DNA of 29,165 bases from JADCGM01 sp943368345 (GCA_943368345.1 CALRKY020000034.1:1-29165); one strand, 5' to 3'. Shown: positions 1 to 9,732, counted from the stretch's first letter. The notes: generated by a model from the sequence alone, not told the origin. Numbers and translations: made by a program.

Positions 1-78
1 GTCATCCTGACGAAAGTCAGGATCTTATTGAAGCGCCGCGCCTGAGATGCGGGAGATCCTGACTTTCGTCAGGATGAC
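1..78. repeat. Nested palindromic intergenic repeat (REP-like)
   Basis: Bases 1-25 and 54-78 are perfect inverted copies of each other. Each arm is itself a hairpin: 4-11 pairs with 16-23 around a GAAA loop, and 56-63 pairs with 68-75 around TTTC. The 28-base centre is unrelated. Such paired hairpins behave like REP/BIME elements, which are scattered between genes in many proteobacteria. The left boundary coincides with the window edge, so the element may extend further. Confidence 0.75.
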
Positions 79-97
79 GCGGTTGTTTCGAGAATCC

Positions 98-235
98 TCC
101 CCCTCAAGAGGAGCGTGGGTGGGGGCACGGCTCTCACCCTCACCCGCTCAGCTGACGCTGAGTCGACCTCTCCCCTCAAGGGAGAGGAGGCAGGGGCACC
201 ATCGACCCCTCAAGGGAGACGGGGAGGGAGCAACG
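98..235. repeat. GC-rich intergenic repeat cluster with hairpins
   Basis: This stretch is built from CCTC/GGGAG-rich units. Perfect stems are 147-152 with 157-162 (CTCAGC/GCTGAG) and 167-174 with 180-187 (CCTCTCCC/GGGAGAGG, five-base loop). A related CCCCTCAAGGGAGA unit lies at 207-220. No coding sequence is convincing between 1 and 209. The resemblance to dispersed sphingomonad intergenic repeats is from memory and was not searched. Confidence 0.55.
167..187 (-). terminator. Possible terminator hairpin downstream of the P-loop gene
   Basis: An 8-bp perfect stem with a 5-base loop begins 23 bases past the stop codon of the minus-strand gene ending at 210. No T-run follows on the minus strand, so it is not a textbook intrinsic terminator. 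It may equally be only a dispersed repeat. Confidence 0.3.
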
Positions 236-1241
236 GCAGTGGCAGCTTCATCGGAACACCGGCGGTTTTCGCTACGGCTTCCGCCCAGATCGCGGCCTTT
301 TCGATTTCATCGGAATGCGCCGCCGCCGCGTCTCGATATTCCGCTGCCCGGTCGTCGCGACCGAAAGCTGCGCCGTGCTTTGAATGTTCGGTAAAGGCTG
401 GCCCCTTCACAATCTCCGCAATCGCCATATCATCCAGTGACAGCCCATAAAGTCGGGCAAGCGCGCCGAGACACTCCGCCGGGCGGGACAGCAGGGTCTC
501 GCTGTCGAGCGTGCGGGTCCGGTCTGGATATTGCGCCGCGACCCGGGCGAACAGGGCATGCTGTGCCAGCCAGCCAACCGCTGCGACCTGCAGGTCGGTC
601 TGGCCGAGAAAATCCTCAGCCTCGAAACCAAGGTCGATCAAACCGTCACGGAGCAGCTTCATCAGCAAATCGCGCACCCACAACCGCCCGGTCATCTCCT
701 TCTTGGCAATCGAGCTGAGATAGGTTCGGAGCGGTGCTTCAAGGAACAGCGCGCTGCTGGTCGGGCGCATCGCCAGCGTCACCGCAATCAGCGGGTTGAT
801 GATGTTGGAGGGTTTGACGATCACCGCCTCCCCCGGTGCGAAGGGGCGCGCCAGCAGGGTCAGGGCAGCGTCGAGCACCCGCGCGATATCGGCTGGCTTT
901 GCCCCGCGGTGACGCCAGCCGGACAGGTCGTTGAAAACCACTGGCTCCTTCATGCCCATCGCCACGCCCGGCCGATCAAAGGCCCGGGCCAGCAGGGTTG
1001 AGCAGCAGAAGGCCGAATGGAAGATGAAATGCACCGGCGCGGGTGGCGACGCGGCGGCGATGGCGTCCGCCCGCTTGACCACGACCGTCGGTCCGTCGGC
1101 TGGCAGATAGTCGTCGGTCAGGAACGTGACGGACCGGTGCAATTCGCGCGGGACGTGCCGGAACTGAAAGGCATCATAGACCGGGTCATAGCGGTGGGCG
1201 TGCCAAACGGGATCGCGGACGACGGAATTTGCATCAGCCAT
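210..1241 (-). CDS. Sulfotransferase-like P-loop protein, function unknown
   Basis: The 343-residue product has the segment FIFHSAFCCSTLLARAF near residue 72. This resembles the phosphosulfate-binding loop of sulfotransferase-fold proteins, in which a beta strand is followed by a Ser/Thr-rich turn and a helix. A second conserved-looking stretch is VIVKPSN near residue 140. It has no signal peptide or membrane helices, so it is probably cytosolic. No sulfotransferase substrate or partner gene is nearby, so catalysis is not shown. The start is the ATG at 1241, with only a weak ribosome site. The final ~11 residues (LPLPLLPPRLP) and the stop are read from the GC-rich repeat at 207-245, so the C-terminus was probably altered by repeat insertion. 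It could instead be a nucleotide-binding protein of another P-loop family. Confidence 0.7.
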   Translation of the reverse strand: MADANSVVRDPVWHAHRYDPVYDAFQFRHVPRELHRSVTFLTDDYLPADGPTVVVKRADAIAAASPPAPVHFIFHSAFCCSTLLARAFDRPGVAMGMKEPVVFNDLSGWRHRGAKPADIARVLDAALTLLARPFAPGEAVIVKPSNIINPLIAVTLAMRPTSSALFLEAPLRTYLSSIAKKEMTGRLWVRDLLMKLLRDGLIDLGFEAEDFLGQTDLQVAAVGWLAQHALFARVAAQYPDRTRTLDSETLLSRPAECLGALARLYGLSLDDMAIAEIVKGPAFTEHSKHGAAFGRDDRAAEYRDAAAAHSDEIEKAAIWAEAVAKTAGVPMKLPLPLLPPRLP

Positions 1242-1318
1242 GACCGACTATTGCCCCGACAGTTGCGACCCGGCAAGCGCCGTGACATATTGCCCGCCTG
1301 TCGAATGAGGAGAGGATC

Positions 1319-1591
1319 ATGCGGTCGAAGTACTTGTGCCTTGCGGTGTCAACGGCGGTGGCGCTCGCCATCGGGGCACCAGTCGCCGCCAGCAGCAACG
1401 CAGCGGCGGACACTACGCTGGCACCGCCGGAAGAAAAGAAGGTTTGCCGGGCGCCCGTCGAAACCGGCTCACTTATCAAGAAGCGCAAGACCTGCCTGAC
1501 CCGCGCGCAGTGGAAAGCTGTTGATGATCAGCATGAGCGGGAAGCGCGAAAAATGGTCGAGGACAATACCGGCAAGCCGCAAAGCAACTGA
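1319..1591 (+). CDS. Small exported protein of unknown function
   Basis: The 90-residue product begins with a short positive segment and a hydrophobic stretch ending in GAPVAASS, a plausible Sec signal peptide cleaved near residue 24. The mature part is hydrophilic and carries two cysteines (C43 and C59) around PVETGSLIKKRKTC, which could form a periplasmic disulfide. A good ribosome site (GAGGAGAGG) precedes the ATG at 1319. It is divergent from the P-loop gene, and its stop lies one base from the stop of the convergent clpB. I recall similar short proteins annotated as hypothetical in sphingomonads; no function is known to me. Expression as a protein is supported by the signal peptide and the ribosome site. 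Confidence 0.7.
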   Translation: MRSKYLCLAVSTAVALAIGAPVAASSNAAADTTLAPPEEKKVCRAPVETGSLIKKRKTCLTRAQWKAVDDQHEREARKMVEDNTGKPQSN

Positions 1592-1592
1592 C

Positions 1593-4169
1593 CTAGCCGA
1601 CCACCAACTCCAATTTCCCGTCCCCCGCATCCACCCGGATGGTTGAACCGTCCGGGACCTGGCCTTGCAGGATCAGGTCGGCGAGGGGGTCTTGCAGATG
1701 TTTTTGCACTGCGCGCTTCAGGGGGCGGGCGCCGTAGACCGGGTCATAGCCAACTGCGGCCAGCCAGTCCCGGGCATTGGCGGTCAGTTCCAGTCCGATC
1801 TTGCGGTCCTTCAACAGCGCCGCCACTCGCTCGACCTGGATGTTCACGATCGCACCCATATGTTCGAGCGCCAGCCGGTGGAACAGGATGATCTCGTCGA
1901 GCCGGTTGAGGAATTCCGGGCGGAAATGGCCGCGCACAACCTCCATCACCTGCGGCTCCACCACCTCCACATCCTGATCATCGCGCAGGCCGGCAATGAA
2001 CTGCGAGCCGAGATTTGAGGTCAGGATGATGATCGTGTTGGTGAAATCCACCGTGCGGCCCTGCCCGTCGGTCAGGCGACCGTCATCGAGCACCTGCAGC
2101 AGGATGTTGAACACATCACTGTGCGCCTTTTCGACCTCGTCAAACAGCACTACCTGATAAGGCCGCCGCCGCACTGCCTCGGTCAGCACGCCGCCTTCCT
2201 CATAACCGACATAGCCTGGCGGCGCACCGATTAGCCGGGCAACTGAATGCTTTTCCATGAATTCCGACATGTCGATCCGGACCATCGCGGCGGCATCGTC
2301 GAACATGAACTGGGCCAGAGCCTTGGTCAGCTCGGTCTTGCCGACGCCGGTTGGCCCGAGGAACAGGAAGGAGCCCAAGGGGCGGTTCGGGTCCTGCAAT
2401 CCGGCCCGGGCGCGGCGGACGGCGGCGGAGACGGCCTTGACCGCGTCGCTCTGGCCGATGACGCGTTTGCCGAGCTGCGCTTCCATCGCCAGCAGTTTCT
2501 CGCGCTCGCCCTCCAGCATCCGGTCAACCGGGATCCCGGTCCAGCGCGACACCACCCCGGCGATGTCGTCAGACGTGACCTCCTCCCGCAGCATCGCGGT
2601 GGCGGATGCGGCCTCCGCCTCGGCCAGTTCGCGCTCGAGTGCTGGAATAACGCTGTAGCTCAGCTCCCCGGCCCGGGCGAAATCACCGCCGCGCTGCGCC
2701 TGGTCAACTTCGATCCGCGCTGCATCGAGCCGCTCCTTGAGCTTCGTCGCGCCGTGCAGCTTCTCCTTCTCGCCTTGCCAGCGGGTGGTGAGGGCTGCCG
2801 ACTCCTCTTCAAGATCGGCGAGATCGCCCTCGAGCGTCAACAGCCGGTCCTTCGAGGCTGCATCACTTTCGCGCTTCAAGGCCTCGCGCTCGATCTTCAG
2901 CTGCATGATACGGCGGTCGAGATTCTCGATTTCCTCGGGCTTCGATTCGACCTCCATCCGCAGCCGCGACGCTGCTTCGTCCATCAGGTCGATGGCTTTG
3001 TCTGGCAGGAATCGATCGGCGATGTAGCGGTTACTCAGCGTGGCGGCGGCAACGAGTGCGCCGTCGGTGATGCGGATACCGTGATGGAGTTCATATTTCT
3101 CCTTCAGGCCGCGCAGGATGGAGATCGTGTCTTCGACCGTGGGTTCGCCGACGAACACCGGCTGGAACCGGCGCGCGAGGGCGGCGTCCTTCTCCACATG
3201 CTTCCGGTACTCATCGAGCGTTGTCGCGCCGATACAGTGGAGTTCACCTCGCGCCAGCGCTGGTTTCAGCAGATTGGACGCATCCATCGCGCCTTCGGAT
3301 TTGCCGGCACCGATCAGGGTGTGCATCTCGTCAATGAACAGCAATATGTCGCCAGCCCCTGCGGTGACTTCATCGAGCACGCCCTTTAGCCGCTCCTCGA
3401 ACTCGCCACGATATTTGGCTCCGGCAATCAGGCTGCCCATGTCGAGCGCCATGAGTTTCTTGCCCTTCAGGCCGTCGGGCACATCACCGTTGACGATGCG
3501 CAGCGCCAGGCCTTCGGCAATCGCGGTTTTGCCGACACCGGGCTCTCCGATCAGCACGGGGTTGTTCTTGGTGCGACGCGCCAGCACCTGTATCGTGCGG
3601 CGGATTTCCTCGTCCCGGCCGATGACCGGATCGAGCTTGCCGTCGCGCGCCGCCTGGGTCAGGTCACGGGCAAATTTCTTGAGCGCGTCATAGCGGTCCT
3701 CGGCCCCTGCGGTATCGGCGCTGCGGCCCTTGCGGATCCCTTCGATGGCGGTGTTCAGGCCTTGCGGTGTAGCGCCAGCTTTCGCCAGCGCATCGCCTGC
3801 CGTGGTGCCCTTTGCCAGCGCCAGCGCCACCAGCAGTCGTTCCACGGTGACAAAGCTGTCCCCGGCCTTGGTGGCCAATTGCTCGGCCTGATCCAGCACT
3901 CGGGTCGTGTCATTGTCCCACTGCAACTGCTGCGCACCCGACCCGCTAACCTTGGCGATTTTGGACAGGGCGACGTCGGCCAATTGATCCACCGTCCGGG
4001 GGTCACCACCCGCCGCGCGGATCAGGCCTGCCGCCATGCCCTGATCATCCTCGATCAGGGCTTTCAGCAAATGCTCCGGTGCCACGCGCTGGTGGCTGTT
4101 GCGGATCGCGACGGTTTGGGCGGCCTGCAGGAAGCCTTTGGCGCGCTCGGTGAATTTCTCGATGTTCAC
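1593..4169 (-). CDS. clpB: ATP-dependent disaggregase ClpB
   Basis: The 858-residue product is a full-length Hsp100 disaggregase, a hexameric AAA+ machine that works with DnaK/DnaJ to pull proteins out of aggregates in the cytosol. Visible in order are the Clp N-domain repeats (1-150), the first AAA+ module with Walker A GEPGVGKT (208-215) and Walker B LLFIDEMHT, the long charged coiled-coil M domain (about 410-530), and the second AAA+ module with GPTGVGKT (about 604-611) and VVLFDEVEKAH. The C-terminal D2-small domain follows. The start is GTG at 4169, with AGAGG upstream; no better start is present. A sigma-32-like promoter lies immediately upstream (4196-4223). dnaJ and dnaK lie 1.7-4.8 kb further upstream on the same strand. 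Confidence 0.98.
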   Translation of the reverse strand: MNIEKFTERAKGFLQAAQTVAIRNSHQRVAPEHLLKALIEDDQGMAAGLIRAAGGDPRTVDQLADVALSKIAKVSGSGAQQLQWDNDTTRVLDQAEQLATKAGDSFVTVERLLVALALAKGTTAGDALAKAGATPQGLNTAIEGIRKGRSADTAGAEDRYDALKKFARDLTQAARDGKLDPVIGRDEEIRRTIQVLARRTKNNPVLIGEPGVGKTAIAEGLALRIVNGDVPDGLKGKKLMALDMGSLIAGAKYRGEFEERLKGVLDEVTAGAGDILLFIDEMHTLIGAGKSEGAMDASNLLKPALARGELHCIGATTLDEYRKHVEKDAALARRFQPVFVGEPTVEDTISILRGLKEKYELHHGIRITDGALVAAATLSNRYIADRFLPDKAIDLMDEAASRLRMEVESKPEEIENLDRRIMQLKIEREALKRESDAASKDRLLTLEGDLADLEEESAALTTRWQGEKEKLHGATKLKERLDAARIEVDQAQRGGDFARAGELSYSVIPALERELAEAEAASATAMLREEVTSDDIAGVVSRWTGIPVDRMLEGEREKLLAMEAQLGKRVIGQSDAVKAVSAAVRRARAGLQDPNRPLGSFLFLGPTGVGKTELTKALAQFMFDDAAAMVRIDMSEFMEKHSVARLIGAPPGYVGYEEGGVLTEAVRRRPYQVVLFDEVEKAHSDVFNILLQVLDDGRLTDGQGRTVDFTNTIIILTSNLGSQFIAGLRDDQDVEVVEPQVMEVVRGHFRPEFLNRLDEIILFHRLALEHMGAIVNIQVERVAALLKDRKIGLELTANARDWLAAVGYDPVYGARPLKRAVQKHLQDPLADLILQGQVPDGSTIRVDAGDGKLELVVG

Positions 4170-4195
4170 AGCTACCTCTTGATCTGGTCAGACCG

Positions 4196-4223
4196 ATATG
4201 GTGTTGCGGAACTGCAACACAAG
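4196..4223 (-). promoter_or_regulatory. Sigma-32-type heat-shock promoter of clpB, with internal dyad
   Basis: On the minus strand CTTGTGT (4217-4223) and CACCATAT (4196-4203) are separated by 13 bases. They match the sigma-32 consensus CTTGAAA / CCCCATNT at 4/7 and 7/8 positions. The predicted transcript would begin about 20 bases before the GTG start. Within the promoter, 4201-4207 and 4214-4220 form a perfect 7-bp inverted repeat (GTGTTGC/GCAACAC, six-base centre). It spans the spacer, so it could be an operator. No CIRCE element is present. Confidence 0.6.
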
Positions 4224-4254
4224 GGGTGTGCCAGAGACATGGGAAGCCGGTGGC

Positions 4255-4692
4255 TCAGTGTCCAGTGGCGGGCTTGGTACCGCGTGCGAAAATCACGCCG
4301 CCAAAAACGCCTGCCATGCAAATCAGCAACAGTCCAACCGGTGTGCGGGTGCTGGCAATCGGGGTGATGTCATAGGATAATTGCATCAGCCACAAGGTCG
4401 TTGCCATCGCGGCCCCACCGGCGATCCCGAATGCTGCGGGGCGGGGCAGGGGGATGAACCGGCGCGCGGCCCCGGCGACCAGCAGACCGAGCAGCAAGGC
4501 GATTGCGATGACACTACCAAAGGCGGGCGCAAGGCCGATCAGGTCGGTCAACGACGTTGACAGCCGCACCCCGAACGGAATCTCAGCGCCGAGATCGGAA
4601 AGGCCGGACAGGATGATCTGGGTATGGGTGAGGCTTGCCGCGCACAATGTGGCGAGGACGGCGGCGATGAATATCAGGATACGGCGAATCAT
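4255..4692 (-). CDS. Small four-helix membrane protein, unknown function
   Basis: The 145-residue product starts at the ATG at 4692, preceded by GGGGGAG at the right distance. The longer open frame to 4845 would overlap the divergent sugar dehydrogenase and adds only a polar, low-complexity leader, so I rejected it. Four hydrophobic stretches are visible: about 3-24, 48-72, 80-102 and 116-138. They are separated by short loops, and one loop contains RRFIPLPRPAA. No catalytic motif is seen. It lies just upstream of clpB on the same strand, but the clpB promoter sits between them, so co-regulation is not implied. The family is unknown to me. Confidence 0.7.
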   Translation of the reverse strand: MIRRILIFIAAVLATLCAASLTHTQIILSGLSDLGAEIPFGVRLSTSLTDLIGLAPAFGSVIAIALLLGLLVAGAARRFIPLPRPAAFGIAGGAAMATTLWLMQLSYDITPIASTRTPVGLLLICMAGVFGGVIFARGTKPATGH

Positions 4693-4772
4693 GACGGGCT
4701 CCCCCAATCTGCGGCCTTGCCGGTCACGCAGTTCCGTTTGATACTGCCGCGATTCTTTGTCGGAGGCGAGAG

Positions 4773-5855
4773 ATGAAGCGCTGGATTTTGGCTTTGGTGG
4801 CACCGGTGATGATTGCCGCCGTTCCGGCACCTGTGACCGTTGCAACCGTCGCCAGCGGTCTTGACCATCCTTGGGGCTTGGCGTTCCTGCCGGATGACCG
4901 GGTGCTGGTCACCGAACGCAATGGACAATTGCGGGTGATTGCCGGTGGCAAGCTGCAGACGCAGCCCGTCGCAGGTGTCCCGGCGGTCTATTTCCGGAAT
5001 CAGGGCGGATTATTTGACGTGCTGCCGCATCCGAACTTTGCTGCGAACCGGCTGATCTATCTGTCCTATGCCGGTGGGCCGTCCGAGGCCAATGCCACCC
5101 ACATCGCCCGCGCGCGCCTCGATGGGGACCGGCTCAGCGATGTGAGGGTGATTTTCCGGACCCACACGCTGAAATCCACACCCAATCATTATGGCGGGCG
5201 GATGGCGTGGCTGGATGATGGAACCCTGACGATGACGGTGGGCGACGGATTCGATTACCGCGAGCAGGCGCAGAAGCTGGACAGCGGCCTTGGGAAGATC
5301 ATCCGGATTCGTGACGACGGGTCAATCCCGGGGGACAATCCCTTTGTCGGCAAAGCGGGGGCCCGCCCGGAAATCTGGAGCTATGGCCACCGCAATCAGC
5401 AGGGGCTGGCCTTTGATCCCGTAACCCGGCGGCTCTATGAGCATGAACATGGCCCGCGCGGCGGCGATGAGGTCAATATCATCGAAAAGGGCGGCAATTA
5501 CGGCTGGCCGGTCGCGACTCTCGGCCGGGATTATTCCGGCGCATCGATCAGCCCGTTCAAGACCTACAAGGGCATGATCGACGGTGTGGTCGTGTGGGTG
5601 CCGTCAATCGCGCCGTCCGGCCTTGCGGTCTACCGCGGCGCGATGTTCCCGGGATGGAACGGGGATTTGCTGGTCGGAGCGCTGGTCGACAAGAATGTGC
5701 GCCGCATCGATATTGAGGACGGGAAGGTCGTCGGTGAGCAGCCGGTATTCCCGCAAATCAAGGCCCGCATCCGCGATATCCGGGTCGCCCCGGACGGTGC
5801 GATCTGGGTGACGACTGACGACGAGAACGGAAAAGTTTACCGCATTTCCCGCTGA
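4773..5855 (+). CDS. PQQ-dependent aldose sugar dehydrogenase (YliI-like), periplasmic
   Basis: The 360-residue product belongs to the soluble glucose/sorbosone dehydrogenase family, six-bladed beta-propellers that oxidise aldoses using pyrroloquinoline quinone and calcium. A signal peptide (MKRWILALVAPVMIAAVPAP) directs it to the periplasm. Family hallmarks are DHPWGLAFLPD at the start of blade one, NHYGGRMAWLDDGTL, IWSYGHRNQQGLAFDP and HGPRGGDEVN followed by GGNYGWP. These include the conserved His and Arg residues that line the cofactor site in this family. The ribosome site GGAGG is six bases before the ATG. The gene is divergent from the small membrane protein and converges on dnaJ with a two-base gap. 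No PQQ biosynthesis genes are in the window. True substrate and cofactor loading cannot be told from sequence. Confidence 0.9.
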   Translation: MKRWILALVAPVMIAAVPAPVTVATVASGLDHPWGLAFLPDDRVLVTERNGQLRVIAGGKLQTQPVAGVPAVYFRNQGGLFDVLPHPNFAANRLIYLSYAGGPSEANATHIARARLDGDRLSDVRVIFRTHTLKSTPNHYGGRMAWLDDGTLTMTVGDGFDYREQAQKLDSGLGKIIRIRDDGSIPGDNPFVGKAGARPEIWSYGHRNQQGLAFDPVTRRLYEHEHGPRGGDEVNIIEKGGNYGWPVATLGRDYSGASISPFKTYKGMIDGVVVWVPSIAPSGLAVYRGAMFPGWNGDLLVGALVDKNVRRIDIEDGKVVGEQPVFPQIKARIRDIRVAPDGAIWVTTDDENGKVYRISR

Positions 5856-5857
5856 CT

Positions 5858-7000
5858 TTATTCGGTCACTGCGTCCCAGGCCTCTTTCAACCGGGCAAAA
5901 AAGCCGGTTGATTTGGGGCAGCTGCCGGCTTCGGCTTCGAGCGCCTGGAATTCCTCCAGCAGTTCGCGCTGCCGGGCGCTGAGCTTGGTTGGTGTCTCGA
6001 CATCGACCTGGATGACAAGATCGCCGGTCCCGCCGCCGTTGAGCGCCGGGAAGCCGCGCCCCCGGACCCGGAATTGCTTGCCCGACTGGGTGCCCGCTGG
6101 GATGCGGACCGGGCAGGTCTGGCGGTCCAGGCACAGCACGTCGATTTCGCCGCCGAGCGCCACGGTGGTCAGCGACACCGGGACAGCGGCGAACAAGGTG
6201 GTGCCGTCGCGCTTGAAAATCGGGTGCGGCTTCAGATTGACGAAAAGATAGAGATCGCCGGTCGGCCCGCCGCGCATACCGGCCTCGCCCTCGCCCGATA
6301 CGCGAATGCGGGTGCCATCATCCACACCGGCGGGGACCTTGACGTTCAGGGTCTTGCGCTGTTCGACCCGGCCCTGGCCGTTGCAGGGATTGCAGGGGTC
6401 GGGGATGATCTGTCCTGCACCCCGGCAGGTCGGGCAGGCCCGTTCGACGACAAACAGCCCCTGCGACATGCGCACCTGCCCCCGGCCATTGCAGCCGTGA
6501 CAGGTCTTCGCCGACGTTCCGGGCTTTGCGCCCTTGCCGGAGCAATGCGAACAGCTGACCGATACATCGAGCACCAACTCGGTATCCTTGCCGGTGAACG
6601 CCTCCTCATAGGTCATTTCCAGGTCGTAGCGGAGGTCGTTGCCGCGCTGGCCGCCATTTTGCCGCTGCTGGCCGCCGCGCTGGCGTCCCATGAAGTCGCC
6701 GAAGATATTCTCGAAAATGTCGGAGAAGCCGCCGAGGTCATCGGGCGAGAATCCACCGCCGCCACCGCCGCCGTTCTGGAAGGCCGCTTTGCCGAACCGG
6801 TCATAGGCCGCCCGTTTTTGCGGGTCTTTCAGACAGTCATAGGCTTCGGAAATGGCCTTGAACCGGTCTTCGGATTGTTTATCGCCGGGGTTTTTGTCGG
6901 GGTGATATTGTACGGCAAGGCGGCGATAGGCGCTTTTCAGCACCTTGTCGTCGGCGCTGCGGTCAACCTCCAGCAGCTCGTAATAGTCCATATCGATCAT
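5858..7000 (-). CDS. dnaJ: Chaperone DnaJ (Hsp40, class I)
   Basis: The 380-residue product is a class A J-protein, the co-chaperone that delivers clients to DnaK and stimulates its ATPase. It has a J domain with HPD at 33-35, a Gly/Phe-rich linker (about 77-110), and four zinc-binding CxxCxGxG repeats (Cys pairs 150/153, 167/170, 189/192, 203/206). Two C-terminal beta-barrel client-binding regions follow. I chose the ATG at 7000 because a G-rich ribosome site precedes it and MIDMDYYELL fits the family start. A GTG at 7036 would add 12 residues with no similarity. It follows dnaK by about 90 bases on the same strand, separated by a strong stem-loop, and is probably co-transcribed with it. Confidence 0.97.
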   Translation of the reverse strand: MIDMDYYELLEVDRSADDKVLKSAYRRLAVQYHPDKNPGDKQSEDRFKAISEAYDCLKDPQKRAAYDRFGKAAFQNGGGGGGGFSPDDLGGFSDIFENIFGDFMGRQRGGQQRQNGGQRGNDLRYDLEMTYEEAFTGKDTELVLDVSVSCSHCSGKGAKPGTSAKTCHGCNGRGQVRMSQGLFVVERACPTCRGAGQIIPDPCNPCNGQGRVEQRKTLNVKVPAGVDDGTRIRVSGEGEAGMRGGPTGDLYLFVNLKPHPIFKRDGTTLFAAVPVSLTTVALGGEIDVLCLDRQTCPVRIPAGTQSGKQFRVRGRGFPALNGGGTGDLVIQVDVETPTKLSARQRELLEEFQALEAEAGSCPKSTGFFARLKEAWDAVTE

Positions 7001-7040
7001 CTGGTCGGCCCCCCGGCGCGCCTGAACGCATACCACAGCA

Positions 7041-7083
7041 ATGGGCGGAGCGATTGTCCACCGGGGTCAACCGCTCCGCCCAT
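7041..7083 (-). promoter_or_regulatory. Perfect 12-bp stem-loop in the dnaK-dnaJ gap
   Basis: Bases 7041-7052 (ATGGGCGGAGCG) and 7072-7083 are exact reverse complements, separated by 19 bases. The stem sits 7 bases after the dnaK stop on the minus strand and has no following T-run. It may act as a partial terminator or as a 3'-end stabiliser that gives more DnaK than DnaJ from one transcript. That role is inferred from other dnaKJ operons. Confidence 0.55.
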
Positions 7084-7089
7084 GCCAGC

Positions 7090-8988
<1,899 letters not shown>

Positions 8989-9082
8989 AGGTCTGCTCTC
9001 CGAACTTTTCATAACTGGATCAACACGTGGATGCCCGCCGCCGCCTTGTGAAAGACAGGGGGAACGCTGGGCTACTTGGGCG

Positions 9083-9111
9083 ATGTAGGAAGGCGGTGCG
9101 GGTGTCGCAAG
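9083..9111 (-). promoter_or_regulatory. Heat-shock (RpoH) promoter of dnaK
   Basis: On the minus strand CTTG (9108-9111) is followed after 18 bases by CCTACAT (9083-9089). This matches the alphaproteobacterial RpoH consensus CTTG-N17/18-CYTATNT with one mismatch. It predicts an untranslated leader of about 88 bases before the ATG at 8988. No CIRCE operator is visible, so control is probably by RpoH alone. Confidence 0.65.
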
Positions 9112-9204
9112 TCCGGACCCTGATATCGTGGCAAGGATTCCGCAGGCAATTGCCTTGGAAGCGACAGGTCGCCGCAGGGTGGTCGACCGGACGACCATGG
9201 TGGG

Positions 9205-9213
9205 TTATCCACA
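9205..9213 (+). promoter_or_regulatory. Single perfect DnaA-box sequence
   Basis: TTATCCACA matches the DnaA-box consensus TTATNCACA exactly. It lies in the divergent gap between dnaK and the copper chaperone gene. It is isolated, with no AT-rich unwinding element or further boxes nearby, so it is not an origin. It may be a DnaA regulatory site or chance. Confidence 0.35.
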
Positions 9214-9228
9214 GGATGTAACTTTGGA

Positions 9229-9732
9229 ATGACTATGGACACTGGCGTTACTGCCCGGCGCTTTGGTGCTGCGGCGATCATCATAGCCCTGCTGATGCTC
9301 GGGCTGGCCCTCGTGACCGGCCGGATGTCGCACGCCAAGGGCGTTGAGCGCGTGTCGGTTGTGACGGCCGTTGTCCGCCTTCCGGCTGTGCCCGGGCGTC
9401 CCGCTGCGGGCTATATGACCGTCACCGGCGGTGCTGAGGCGGATCAGCTAACCAGTGTGACAATGTCCGCCCCCACCCGGATCGAATTGCACGAAAGCCG
9501 GATGATGCAGGGAACCATGTCGATGGCCAGATTGGCCGCTGTCGACATCCCGGCCAAGACCGCAGTGGCCTTTGCTCCGGCTGGCAGGCATCTGATGATT
9601 TTCAACTTGCCCGCCTCCGTGAAGGCCGGAACGTCGGTGTCACTCACCCTGAATTTCGCCAAGGCCGGTCCGGTGGCCGTTCAGGCCTCGGTTCAAGCCA
9701 CAGGCGACGCGGCGGCACACGCTCACCACTGA
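9229..9732 (+). CDS. Periplasmic copper chaperone PCu(A)C
   Basis: The 167-residue product has an N-terminal hydrophobic anchor or signal (about 13-31) followed by a cupredoxin-like domain. The Cu(I) ligand motif is exact for the family: H88, ten residues, M99, 21 residues, H121, one residue, M123. A His-rich tail (HAHH) could add a Cu(II) site. The family delivers copper to the CuA or CuB centres of haem-copper oxidases in the periplasm. The start may be the ATG at 9229 or the one at 9235; ribosome sites are weak for both. It is divergent from dnaK and followed by the dioxygenase gene 83 bases later. No Sco/SenC partner is adjacent. It could serve the cbb3 oxidase encoded at 20.8-28.5 kb, but that is inference. 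Confidence 0.92.
   Translation: MTMDTGVTARRFGAAAIIIALLMLGLALVTGRMSHAKGVERVSVVTAVVRLPAVPGRPAAGYMTVTGGAEADQLTSVTMSAPTRIELHESRMMQGTMSMARLAAVDIPAKTAVAFAPAGRHLMIFNLPASVKAGTSVSLTLNFAKAGPVAVQASVQATGDAAAHAHH

Noticed and set aside
2247..3389. Long plus-strand open frame (380 codons) opposite clpB
   Set aside because: It is the antisense shadow of a certain clpB gene in GC-rich DNA, with no recognised domain.
8989..9198. 70-residue N-terminal extension of DnaK
   Set aside because: It would read through the heat-shock promoter, and Hsp70 proteins begin at MAKVIGIDLGTT, which has its own ribosome site.
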